Below, piece after piece: positions 43,201 to 50,393 of a stretch of DNA of 64,000 bases (the stretch's first letter is position 1; every line of letters begins with the position of its first letter). The notes beneath the pieces are model-generated. The model had not been told where the DNA came from. It saw only the letters and a program-made list of their open reading frames with translations, and did not search any database. The DNA is from Bryocella elongata (GTDB lineage: Bacteria > Acidobacteriota > Terriglobia > Terriglobales > Acidobacteriaceae). The position numbers and the translations under genes are program-made. The stretch lies in NCBI RefSeq assembly GCF_900108185.1, contig NZ_FNVA01000001.1, positions 620,001 to 684,000 on the forward strand, in the 5' to 3' direction.

Positions 43201-45535
43201 GCTTGGAACAACCTCGCTGCCGCTCGTCTCGACGGACTTCACATTGAGTTCCCTCACTTGCGTGACGAACACCGATACGACCCAGGACTGCAGCGCAACA
43301 GCGACCTTTACGCCGACGGTCGCAGGGCCACGCGGGGCGGCGATGCCCGTTACGACTGCGGGGTCACATACCGCGGTCTTCAGTCTTGGCGGGATCGGTA
43401 GTGGATCTGGGGCGACGCTTGATCCTGCGACGTCCACAACGATCGGCACGGGAATGACTCCGTCACTTGTGGCCGTGGACAGCCAGGGCAACGTATATGT
43501 GGCCGACGCGACAAGTAAGAAGCTGCTGCGGTTCGCGGCCGGTGCGACTGGGGCCTCTGCCAGCAGTACCGTGCTCGCGACCATCAACAACCCCACCGCC
43601 ATCACGACGGACCAACGCGGCAACGTGTATGTTGCGGATGCAAGTGGCTCCGTGACGCAAGTCTCGTCCACTGGTGCAAGTGGGAGCTTTGGGACGTTCG
43701 CATCGCCCTCGGCGCTTGCGACCGACAGCGCGAACAATCTCTTCGTTGCTGACAGTTCAACCGCAATGGTCTATGAGGTGGGTGCCAACGGCATCGCGCA
43801 ACGTACCTTGATCGCGTCGGGCCTTACGGGCCCAACGGCTATGGCTGTGGCCGCACCAAACGCGCTGTACGTGGCTGACGCCGGAACCATCTATCGCTAT
43901 GGATACTCCAGCGCGACGCCAGTTGTGGTGAGTTCGGCGGTTGCTCACCCAGGCGCCTTCGCCGTGGATGCGGCGGGGAACCTATTGGTGACGGACAAGT
44001 CTGCGGGCACCATCAGCGCGATTCCGTCGAGTCCGAACACCGTATCGTTTCCTGTTGCGAGCGGGATCACGGCGAGCGCCCTGGCGGTCGATGGAAACGG
44101 GAACGTCTATACGGCGAACGGCAGCGGCGGTGTTGTTGAGCTGCTGCGAACGCAAGCGGCGGCAAGCTTCAAGGGGACGGGCATCCTTCCGGCTACGTTC
44201 ACGCTGCTCTCCACGGGTAGCCAACCGTTGAGCATCTCGTCGCTGACTCAGACGGACAGTGCTGATTACTCGGTGACAGCAGCCGCTGCAGCGGATTGCA
44301 CCGTCAGTGGCGGTGTGCCGTCAGCGGTGGTGATGGGTGGGGGCTGCGCACTGACTGCGACGTATGCTCCGACAACGTTCACCAACACTACAGATACGGT
44401 GTCCTTCAATGGAGCGGGTGCGCTGCAACTGGTGCTTACAGGAACAAATACTCCGCTGGCGACGACGCTTGTGTTGGGTGCTCCAACGCCCGCGAGTCCT
44501 GTGTTGGGGCAGTCGGTGAGCGTCACAGCGACGGTGGCTGCGGCGGCCGGATCACCTGCGGGCAATGTGGTCTTTACGGTCGACGGGACAGCGCAATCGC
44601 CGATTCCCATTGTCGCAGGTAGCTCGACCGCTACGCTGACCGGGCTTGCGGCCGGGAACCACACCGTAGGCGCGAGCTATACATCGAGTAACAACTTTCT
44701 TGCATCGAGCGCGACGGCCGTGAGCTTTGTAGTCAAAGGGACGCCGGCTCTGGCGCTGTCCGTTGCTCCCGCAGTCACATCGGGAAGCGAGTTGCAAGGA
44801 ATCGCGTTGACCTTCACGGCCACTTTGACGGCGAGCAAATCTCCGGTCGGAACGGTGAGCTTCTACGACGGCTCAACGCTGCTGACAAGTGGTGTCGCCT
44901 TGAGCGGCAGTGGCGTTGCGACTTACACGACCTCGGCGCTTGCGGTTGGCGCACACAGCATCACGGCGCAGTTTGCCGGTGACTCCCTGAATCAGACTGT
45001 GACGAGTACCCCCGTGGCGTTCACGACAAAGGCTGCGGTAACGGCTGGCATTACGACCTCCACCCCAAGCCTGTACCTGTCGGTGTCGGCGCCTGGATCA
45101 ACCACGGCCACGCTCTCCTACGCACCGAATGCAGGCTATGCGGGAACGCTGCAATTCTCGTGCGTGGGATTGCCAGCAGGCGTCACCTGCAGCTTCAATC
45201 CATCGACTCTGACCTTCACCCAGTCGAGCACAGCTGCGCAAACGACAACTCTGACGATTGCTGTGGCAGCGGTTCACGGCATGCTGCAACATGGACCGGG
45301 TGACGGACGCCCGATCTACTATGCGCTGCTCTTGCCGGGGCTCCTGGGATTGTGGCGGCAGCGCAAGAAGTACAAGCTCGCGTCGCGCTTGTTGCTGCTG
45401 GCTCTGATTTTCGGCGGCTTCGTTTCGTTGACTGGCTGCGGCAATGGTTCCTCCGTATCGAGCTCAACATTCAGTGTTGTGGCGACTGACGGAACCAATA
45501 GCATCTCGACCCTTGTGAATCTCACCATCCACTAG
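34205..45535 (+). CDS. Giant secreted protein with pectin methylesterase (CE8) and polygalacturonase (GH28) domains between NHL-propeller and Ig-like modules
   Basis: 3776 residues from ATG 34205 (GGGAG five bases upstream), with a signal peptide (residues 1-29). Order: NHL propeller (30-500), beta domain, second propeller (600-850), Hydin/Ig-like domains (850-1135), CE8 domain (1143-1522), Ig and MBG-like repeats, GH28 domain (about 1805-2260), Ig repeats, then a second copy of propeller, beta domain, propeller and Hydin-like domain (2582-3418), two Ig domains and the C-terminal tail. CE8 residues: Gln1300, Asp1323 (LQDTLY), Asp1354 (GDIDYVFG), Arg1425 (FGRPY; canonical Trp is Tyr1427). GH28: N2040-T-D2042, D2063-D2064, H2090 in GHGE, R2126-I-K2128. 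All main catalytic groups are kept, so sequential demethylation and cleavage of pectin in one chain is expected. Fusion length is exceptional. Confidence 0.88.
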   Translation: MRYPHVFARLVIAVVVTAALRGSASSAQQAPIALPNTITSLAGGATGVASGSACVTDSSLTALDAFGDGCPGASAVFSSDLRGGVAVDPFGNVWVADSSNSAIRKIDARSGIITLAAGKGTACSSKTDSNGDGCPQSQTVFSSTPRGIGTDPWGNVFVAGYGSSLISVLCNATSPLCPNTTGKHLVGYMYSVAGCVATTSSAGTGGAGADGGIALPTGTCSTSVAELNQPRGVAADVYGNVFIADTANLRYRVVVGPATWNGVANPMASVISMNPTYSSVTAATAAGHIYPILGGATSPSSGAACYSGATVTALDALGDGCPAYVTSTNTSSSSAQGVAVDPAGDVVFVPASDLRVRVLYMGGTAMAHLITVNNPGVTPVVGYVYSIAGGGASTAPSSTPILGSAAKLDTSIFKVAVSSNGDIYIGDSAAVLYLDGATGYIRKLFASGAVCGSATDTVGDGCPASAATYGGSNGLGIALDAFNNLYMADTTNSRVREVAATTLIPSAMGSTASQTVVLHNSTTSSASTLPGTSEISLGSTTCGSVNADSTVECSVPVTFAPTKPGVRSTAVATTGALAGTLALSGVGSGPVLTSDIPNPTTGVYGAAITPAAIAISGSGNVYAVDSATGNYVQIHSDGSVTVLASGAPTGTVSLAVDSSETLYAVGSSSTTISTETLNSSGTYVAGSISYTPGTNPAAPRAVTVDANHTIYVYDLTNQSIYRFVNTALSSGAPTVMGTGYTSVVALALDPLANLYIADKGAQTLYRINPLGVQTSLATSFTPTSLSVDAGGAVYLQDAASGTLVVHTSNGLQTTLLSGLSQPSGVAVQANGDVISADAATAGVLAITRTSVSFGFGTSTSTTLTGTLGNAGNLAAPLFAQTDASDFALVAGVTKGCTFASTALGKGQGCTFSASFTPTGSGTGAVSDVLTLTPASSIGSLTLTGTKTGTAVTTMTTVTNQTPASPVYVPSATEVSFTVTVTPSSGSATGSVNVSIDGGTATAYALTSNAAAVPLSGLTAGAHTIQATYPSQGGIVGSTSTVSNFSIAQATTSLTWTPTMVSVPVSQALGTGVLNATSGSIPGAYVYTATPSGGPAISVDAASYLPIGTYALAVTFTPTDATDYSGSTGNVSSFSVVQASTTSTVGATTNLVAADGSGNYTTLSAAVAALPTAGGAIYIAPGTYTEQVSIAYPNVSLRGLGGDPTKVILTAEAGATPNAQNGGKTGDEGSSTLNVDKATINTTTYVPNNFYAEYMTVNNTWNTDTSVNPSALVSSGGSCVANTSNLSNNALYLAGTLCYPQALSVWTRSDQSVFNNVRLNSLQDTLYAGSQGSSGSSYTAARQYFWKGYITGDIDYVFGDAAMVFDQTQFYTQWHATTAGGGTETISAQNKAVANGSTNDYLSGYVMNACTLTSQSTGMTGLYFGRPYGQFSTNVLLNTKVDQVNPLGWLEFSGQTNLPTSTYAEYNSIPYTDAQGNTGQGVTGTRETTSIAPQVYTTAAQAAKWAPVTFLGQMANGTSWNPTTALAGYSNAFTPTTAISAHAGTSVTLLYRPQTPGAGVVPTGTYSIYDNGSLLISGTLDASGSAYYTTTSLPVGPNNLTVSYSGDSNFLGSTSASAYVVTITPSSKLTPVVGITATAGASYGQSVIANIAVSGTGVTPTGSVSFSVDGGTPASKNLTGGAASFTLSGLTAGAHSLSAVYTGDTVYSGGNGTGSVSLAKVVLQVTANSQTIAYGTSAATYTASYIGFVPPDTTSVLSGSPSLTTIPATPTAPGSYTITAVQGTLSATNYSFTFVNGTLTINAPPSTTAVATGDTRTVTEPSFPSVCMQLVAAIADTNGDIPSSVDATNTNPDGARIQAALNACTSGQAVELSAGNAGADAFLTGPLVMPSNVTLLIDPGVTMYGSRNAQDYDAVAGTHTCGTVNSNSATSSCKPLILINGVSNVGIMGYGKINGRGGDVVLNAFPASYAGQTWWGLATIANSGGNQQNPRMIQLGGNASNITMYKITLMNSTMFHVSTTSSVAGFTAWDVKIVTPTSSRNTDGIDPGNVNNFTVTRSYISDGDDNVAVGASGSNPATNISITNNHFYAGHGESIGSYTSGGVSNVLFDGNMLSGNASVDSNSTGIRIKSANDRGGVVTNIQYSNSCFQNHKALMQFTPLYNTNTGTLTPNFNNILLQNLTFLTEGTVQLTGSSNNGTVYPLGITFDNVGFTTLQASDLNGTAPSNTVVTLGPGQVSSNFVTAINADAGSNGVVVTDNRTVSTLLPPTCNFTYIAPELTGPNGANQSITQGQTATAVVILTPTVAAASYPYPTGMVTLTDSNGGGITTVTLPGSSDTVMVPLTGLAAGTHTFSASYSGDTTYVPAISGQPYVSFGSYQVVVNPGATSSTTTVLTGVPASVSYGTAFTATANVTGATTGNVEFVVNGVVASTSAIAGGAASVTLNLPVGAYSIVAQYLGAAGSAASASAPANVTVGAAATTTVVTASSKTTTVGVQIKFVATTTSTAGTPTGTVTFAASVNGGVASTVGSATLNNGTANASLNLPLGTDNVTATYIGSVNFGASTSTGVAITVNPPTVYPLSSAPIALPLTVSTVAGGATAANANTTCAGSTDANGNGCQATQMVFSGSSLDLRSVVADPFGNLYLTDANASEVRRITPDGTITLFAGYLSGTACLPAAGAPCNPTLVKLNKPRGVFADAFGNVFIAGYSDNKVYEVKVADGLMYLVAGSGSRPSDPTQTNGDGGAATAALINQPRGAAADSYGNIYIADTADNKIREVDTSGNIQTIIGTGISSSTGDSGLATAATVSNPQGVLVDPSDNVYVADAARVRVLCVTCASGSGLYNLLQKLGVSAPTNGYIYTIAGTGSSTYNYTAPALANTVDVAPQKLAMDASSNLYISDGSGVAWFVDAHTGYIRLLAGKGTSCNSSSIGDGCLGTQASFGTGTGGGIGVGVDLQGNAYISDTLNGRIRKIATNLMFPSTATGASTTQPVRLHLIAGDTLGTTSLPLVSTDFTLSSLTCVTNTDTTQDCSATATFTPTVAGPRGAAMPVTTAGSHTAVFSLGGIGSGSGATLDPATSTTIGTGMTPSLVAVDSQGNVYVADATSKKLLRFAAGATGASASSTVLATINNPTAITTDQRGNVYVADASGSVTQVSSTGASGSFGTFASPSALATDSANNLFVADSSTAMVYEVGANGIAQRTLIASGLTGPTAMAVAAPNALYVADAGTIYRYGYSSATPVVVSSAVAHPGAFAVDAAGNLLVTDKSAGTISAIPSSPNTVSFPVASGITASALAVDGNGNVYTANGSGGVVELLRTQAAASFKGTGILPATFTLLSTGSQPLSISSLTQTDSADYSVTAAAAADCTVSGGVPSAVVMGGGCALTATYAPTTFTNTTDTVSFNGAGALQLVLTGTNTPLATTLVLGAPTPASPVLGQSVSVTATVAAAAGSPAGNVVFTVDGTAQSPIPIVAGSSTATLTGLAAGNHTVGASYTSSNNFLASSATAVSFVVKGTPALALSVAPAVTSGSELQGIALTFTATLTASKSPVGTVSFYDGSTLLTSGVALSGSGVATYTTSALAVGAHSITAQFAGDSLNQTVTSTPVAFTTKAAVTAGITTSTPSLYLSVSAPGSTTATLSYAPNAGYAGTLQFSCVGLPAGVTCSFNPSTLTFTQSSTAAQTTTLTIAVAAVHGMLQHGPGDGRPIYYALLLPGLLGLWRQRKKYKLASRLLLLALIFGGFVSLTGCGNGSSVSSSTFSVVATDGTNSISTLVNLTIH

Positions 45536-45554
45536 GATCGAGCAGAATTTGAAT

Positions 45555-45608
45555 GCCGCCCCGGACTTCCTTCCGTTCTCGAAGTGAAGCTGGGGCGGCA
45601 CTCTTGTT
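45555..45608 (+). terminator. Likely terminator after the giant gene
   Basis: GCCGCCCC (45555-45562) pairs with GGGGCGGC (45592-45599), with an inner ACTTC/GAAGT stem, followed by ACTCTTGTT. It is shortly after the stop at 45535. Confidence 0.6.
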
Positions 45609-45940
45609 GCAGTGAAGATTGTCTGGACTGTCGCTCGCGATTGCAGTAATCTCTCGTCTCGGAACATTTGCGTTGAGAGGCCTCATGTCGTTCGCGCCAT
45701 CGCGGCTGAGAGTGCATGATGCTGTATCAGCGTTTGCGATCGTTGACGTCCTACGTGGAAAACTCCGCATAAAGGGCCTTGGTTTTCATGTTGCGTTGCC
45801 GTCTCTGCAGCCCATTGTGATATAGAACTCTCTACAGACCTGAATTCATCCTGGATGATGGCTGTTTCAGTCAGCACCAAGTAATACCTGATCGACCTGT
45901 AGCTCTCGTAGTTCTTAACTCTTGCCTGGAGGCCCTCCTC
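45609..45940. other. Intergenic region before the nuclease gene
   Basis: Short frames on both strands look non-coding. No clear promoter motif is seen. It must hold the promoter of the nuclease gene. Confidence 0.4.
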
Positions 45941-48900
45941 TTGTTTGCTAACAAGACCCGAGCACGCGTGCGCGCGTGCTGCTTCGTACTTCTGGTGTCC
46001 CCGTTGTTCTTTGCTGCGTCAGCCATGGCGCAATCGGGGCTTGTGATTTCTCAGATCTTTGGCGGCGGCGGGAATGCTGGCGCTCCGTACTCGAACGACT
46101 ACATCGAGATCTACAACCCGACTTCTGCAGCGATCAGTCTCGCAGGGCTGTCGGTGCAATATGCCTCCAGCACTGGTACTGCATGGCAGGCGACTCCACT
46201 CGGTAGCTCAAGCCTTGCCGCGGGACAATACTTTCTCGTGCAGGAAGCCAAGGGGAGCGGCACCTTCGCAGCACTGCCCACGCCGGATGCAACTGGCACC
46301 ATCAATCTGAGCGGAACGACCGGCAAGGTCGCCCTTGTCAATTCGACCACTGCGCTCAGTGGCGCGTGCCCTATGGATGGAGTGCTCGATCTCGTTGGCT
46401 TTGGTACGGCGAATTGCTACTCCGGGTCTGGTGATGCGCCTACGCTGTCGAATTCGACGGCGGCGCTCCGCAGCAGCTATACCAATAACAATTCGGCCGA
46501 CTTTACGGCGGCAACACCGAATCCGAGGAACACCTCCTATGGTTCGAGCAGCGCGGGCATCAGCGCTGCTGGCGCAGCGAATCCGTCGACGGTCACATCT
46601 GGCGGGTCAACTCTCCTCACCGTCACGGTGACTCCAGGGACGGCCCCGTCAAGCACGGGAATTACGGTCACTGCTGACCTGAGCGGAATCGGTGGCTCAG
46701 CGACACAAGCTTTCTATGACGATGGAACTCATGGCGATGTCACCGCTGGGGATAACGTCTTCTCGTTCTCGACCACCGCAATCAGCGCTACGAGCAAGAC
46801 CTATTCGCTCTCAGCCAGCGTAGCGGATACACAACTGCGTAATGCAACTGCGAGCATTGGACTCACCGTCAATCTGCCCGCATCCAACGTGGCCATCCAC
46901 GTGATTCAGGGGCAGAAGTCTCTGACGGCAACGACCGTTTCGCCTTATGCGGGGCAGACGGTGACAACCCAGGGTATCGTGACGGGTGTTAGCACGGCGG
47001 GCTTCTTTATCCAGACACCGGACTCTGACATCGACGCCGATCCTCTCACTCCCGAAGGCATTTACGTGTACACGGGCAGTGGCAAGGTGCCGTCGACGGC
47101 AGTCATCGGCAACTACGTCCGGGTGACTGGCGCGATCAGCACTTATCCTGCGGTATCGGCCAGCCACACGCCAGCAACGGAGCTCTCGAGCACTACTGCA
47201 ACGGTTCTCGCGACGGGACAGACGCTTCCGAAGGCGATTGCTCTGACGGCGTCGATGCTGACGCCTTCTGGTGGCTTGTACCAACTAACCCCTTATGAGG
47301 GCATGCGGGTCTCGGTGAACTCGCTCACGTCAGTCTCAGGGACGGATGGTTCTTTGAGCAGCGAAGCGAACGAGACAACGACTTCAAACGGCCAGTTCTA
47401 TGCGGTGATTACCGGCACTCCGCGGCCGTTCCGCGAGCCGGGTGTAGATATTCGCGACTCTCAAACCGGTTTGCCCGCAAACGTGGCGCACTTCGACGAC
47501 AACCCCGAGCGCATCCTGGTTGACACCTCGCTGCTTGGTGGGACGAAGGTCGATCTTTCCACCGGCGCGGTGCTGCCGAGTGTGACGGGCGTACTGGACT
47601 TTACGTATAGCTCGGACAGCTACTACGATCCAAGCCGCCTCGCACTTGACGCGACATACGATCGTTCGCAGGTCGTGGCCGGTATCGGAGTCGTGCCCGC
47701 TCCCGCCCCTGCAAGCAATGAATTTCGCGTGGCCGCATACAACATCGAACGGTTCTTCAATACGAACTCGGCGGATGACATCGACTACAACCCGGTGACG
47801 CAGAAGACCGGGAACTCCAGCGCCGTCGATCTGACCGCTGCTGCTTATGCCAATCGTCTGTCCAAGGTTTCGCTTGCGGTACGGCACGTGCTGGGCAATC
47901 CGGACGTGGTGGCCCTGGAGGAGGTGGAGAACCAGTCTGTCGTCGCGGACATCGCTGCAAAGATCAGCAGCGATGCAACAGCAGCAGGAGAAACCGATCC
48001 GCAGTACGTTGCGTATGGTACCGGGACCAGCTATGCGCCCTATACGAATGACGTAGGTGGAATCTCGGTGGGCTTCCTGGTGAAGTCGACCACGGTGAAC
48101 ACGATCAATGTCCAACAGTTTGGTGCGAGCAATCTGTTCACGGACCCCCGAGACAATACAACGCAGCAGACGTTGAACGATCGACCGCCCCTCGTGCTGC
48201 ACGCAGGCATCAAGCGCACGAATGCCAAGGACTACCCGGTCACCGTGATTGTGAACCACTTGCGTTCTTTGTCCGGTGAGAACGATCCCTCCAGCGGAGT
48301 CTTTGTTCGCGCGAAGAAGGAGTTGCAGGCCGAGTACCTGGCGAACCTGATCCAGGGCTATCAGTCATCAGGGGAGCATGTGATTTCGGTGGGCGACTAC
48401 AACGCCTTCCAGTTCTCCGACGCGTATATCGACATCCTTGCGACGGTGACGAATCGCAACGTGCTTCCGTCCGACCAGGTCCTGGTGCCGGGAATCGCTG
48501 GCCTGGTGAATCCGTCTCCGACGGATCTGGTGACTTTACTCCCTGCGGCGGACCAGTGGTCGTATCAGGAGTATGGCAACGCACAGGTGCTGGACCACAT
48601 TGTCGCGACCAGCGATCTTGTTGGCGCGGGAGCGCATGTTGCCTATGCGCACTTCGATGCGGATCAGCCATTGATCGCCTATAACGATCCGACGACGCCG
48701 GCCCGGGAGTCCGATCACGACGCTGCTGTTGGGTACTTCGCAACCCCGGCTCCTGTGCTTTCGGCAACGCTCACGGGGACAGGTTCCTTCGGAACAGTCA
48801 ACGAGGGCACTTCGTCGAGTGCAATGGGCTTCATCCTCACGAACACGGGCGAGGGCTCGATCACGATCTCGGGCATCACTGCCAGCGGAGACTTCACGCA

Positions 48901-50140
48901 GAACAACCAGTGCGGAGCCACGCTGCTCGTCAACGCGACCTGCTCGATCAACGTGATCTTTACGCCGACGGCGGCGGGCGCGCGCACCGGCACGTTGACG
49001 ATCACAACGAACACCGGAACAGCTACCTATACGGCAAACCTGACTGGCAACGGCTCCGCGACTACGACGACTCTGTCGCTGAGCGCTCCTACGCCAGTAG
49101 CGCCGACGGTAGGACAGCCGGTGTCGATCACGGCTACAGTTGCTGGAACCGGCGCTACGCCTACCGGCACAGTGACCTTCGTCGTCGACGGAGCCGCACA
49201 GTCGCCCATTACGACGACTGCAGGGGTTGCGACGATCAGCCTATCGGGGCTTGCCGCAGGAAGCCACTCGGTGAGCGCCTCTTACAATCCGACCGCAAAC
49301 TTTACGGCTTCGACGGCGAGCGCTGTAAGTTTTACCGTGAAGGCGACCCCATCGCTGGCTCTGTCGGTCTCGCCGGCGGCGACGTCAGGCAACGAGTTGC
49401 AGGGAGTCGGTCTTACCTTTACAGCGACTCTCAGTGCGGCAAGCAAAGCGTCAGGGACGGTGAGCTTCTTCGACGGAGCCACGCAGCTGACGAGCGGTAT
49501 TGCGTTGAACGGGAGCGGGGTCGCGACGTATTCAACGTCGACTCTGGGATTGGGTGCGCACAGTGTTACAGCCCAGTTCGTCGGAGACTCGCTGAATGTG
49601 GCGGCGACCTCAAGTGCTGTCGCCTTCACGACGAAGGTTGCGGCTTCGGCCGGGATCACTTCCTCCACGCCATCGCTGTACCTCAGCGTGGCAGCTCCGG
49701 GCACTACAACCGCGACGCTGAGTTACGTGCCCAACGCCGGCTACGCGGGCACGTTGACACTCTCCTGCAGCGGACTCCCTTCAGGAGTCACATGCGGGTT
49801 CAGTCCAGCGTCTCTCACGTTCACGCAGGGAAGCACGGCATCGCAATCGTCCACTCTCACGATCACCGTTGCGGCTCAACACGCAATGCTGGAAGGCGCA
49901 CCGCGGCGCGGGCAAAGCGTGTATTTCGCGATGCTATTCCCCGGTCTGCTGGGCTTGTGGAAGCTCCGTAAGAATCGCAACCTTGCATCTCGTCTGTTGA
50001 TGCTTGCGATGCTCTTCGGAGGATTCCTGATGGTGACCGGTTGCGGAGGTGGCAATAAGGTGACGAGCTCGGCGTTCAACGTCGTAGCGAGCGACGGCAC
50101 CAACAGCGTCACAACGCTGGTGAACCTAACCATCCACTAG
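45941..50140 (+). CDS. ExeM/NucH-type extracellular endonuclease with lamin-tail, Ig-like and C-terminal anchor-like domains
   Basis: 1399 residues; TTG 45941 is supported by GGAGG nine bases upstream and gives a good signal peptide (CFVLLVSPLFFAASAMAQ). A lamin-tail domain covers about 32-205 (LVISQIFGGGGNAG, DYIEIYNPTSA), an OB-like region 330-480, and the DNase I-like endonuclease/exonuclease/phosphatase domain 597-930 with AAYNIERFF, ALEEVENQS, VIVNHLRSLSG, VGDYNAF, VLDHIVAT and SDHDAAV, all key metal and catalytic motifs. Then come a Hydin-like and two Ig-like domains and the same tail as the giant pectinase. It probably degrades extracellular DNA for phosphate or in biofilms. It has its own start region after a terminator. 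Confidence 0.92.
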   Translation: MFANKTRARVRACCFVLLVSPLFFAASAMAQSGLVISQIFGGGGNAGAPYSNDYIEIYNPTSAAISLAGLSVQYASSTGTAWQATPLGSSSLAAGQYFLVQEAKGSGTFAALPTPDATGTINLSGTTGKVALVNSTTALSGACPMDGVLDLVGFGTANCYSGSGDAPTLSNSTAALRSSYTNNNSADFTAATPNPRNTSYGSSSAGISAAGAANPSTVTSGGSTLLTVTVTPGTAPSSTGITVTADLSGIGGSATQAFYDDGTHGDVTAGDNVFSFSTTAISATSKTYSLSASVADTQLRNATASIGLTVNLPASNVAIHVIQGQKSLTATTVSPYAGQTVTTQGIVTGVSTAGFFIQTPDSDIDADPLTPEGIYVYTGSGKVPSTAVIGNYVRVTGAISTYPAVSASHTPATELSSTTATVLATGQTLPKAIALTASMLTPSGGLYQLTPYEGMRVSVNSLTSVSGTDGSLSSEANETTTSNGQFYAVITGTPRPFREPGVDIRDSQTGLPANVAHFDDNPERILVDTSLLGGTKVDLSTGAVLPSVTGVLDFTYSSDSYYDPSRLALDATYDRSQVVAGIGVVPAPAPASNEFRVAAYNIERFFNTNSADDIDYNPVTQKTGNSSAVDLTAAAYANRLSKVSLAVRHVLGNPDVVALEEVENQSVVADIAAKISSDATAAGETDPQYVAYGTGTSYAPYTNDVGGISVGFLVKSTTVNTINVQQFGASNLFTDPRDNTTQQTLNDRPPLVLHAGIKRTNAKDYPVTVIVNHLRSLSGENDPSSGVFVRAKKELQAEYLANLIQGYQSSGEHVISVGDYNAFQFSDAYIDILATVTNRNVLPSDQVLVPGIAGLVNPSPTDLVTLLPAADQWSYQEYGNAQVLDHIVATSDLVGAGAHVAYAHFDADQPLIAYNDPTTPARESDHDAAVGYFATPAPVLSATLTGTGSFGTVNEGTSSSAMGFILTNTGEGSITISGITASGDFTQNNQCGATLLVNATCSINVIFTPTAAGARTGTLTITTNTGTATYTANLTGNGSATTTTLSLSAPTPVAPTVGQPVSITATVAGTGATPTGTVTFVVDGAAQSPITTTAGVATISLSGLAAGSHSVSASYNPTANFTASTASAVSFTVKATPSLALSVSPAATSGNELQGVGLTFTATLSAASKASGTVSFFDGATQLTSGIALNGSGVATYSTSTLGLGAHSVTAQFVGDSLNVAATSSAVAFTTKVAASAGITSSTPSLYLSVAAPGTTTATLSYVPNAGYAGTLTLSCSGLPSGVTCGFSPASLTFTQGSTASQSSTLTITVAAQHAMLEGAPRRGQSVYFAMLFPGLLGLWKLRKNRNLASRLLMLAMLFGGFLMVTGCGGGNKVTSSAFNVVASDGTNSVTTLVNLTIH

Positions 50141-50343
50141 AACAAGCTGCGGTACGATCCCGCCATCTCAACCTCTCGCGAAAGTCGCGTGCAGGCTGGG
50201 ACGGCGGAGTCGTTTGACTCACACGCAAACCCCGATGCCGCGCGGAACCCCGCCCAGGCAATCGGTATCGTTGCCCCGATGCAAGATGCCGGGCTTCACG
50301 GTGCTGTAACGGGCCGCTTTTCCTGGCGTGATCCGCCATGGAA

Positions 50344-50365
50344 ATGGCGCGATATGCATGGCGCG
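50344..50365 (+). promoter_or_regulatory. Direct repeat before the alcohol dehydrogenase gene
   Basis: ATGGCGCG occurs at 50344-50351 and 50358-50365, a 14-base period, 29 bases before the start codon. AraC-type regulators bind direct repeats, and an AraC gene lies downstream in the same cluster; the link is inference. Confidence 0.3.
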
Positions 50366-50393
50366 CCACGGGCCATGGGTCTACCTTAAGTGC

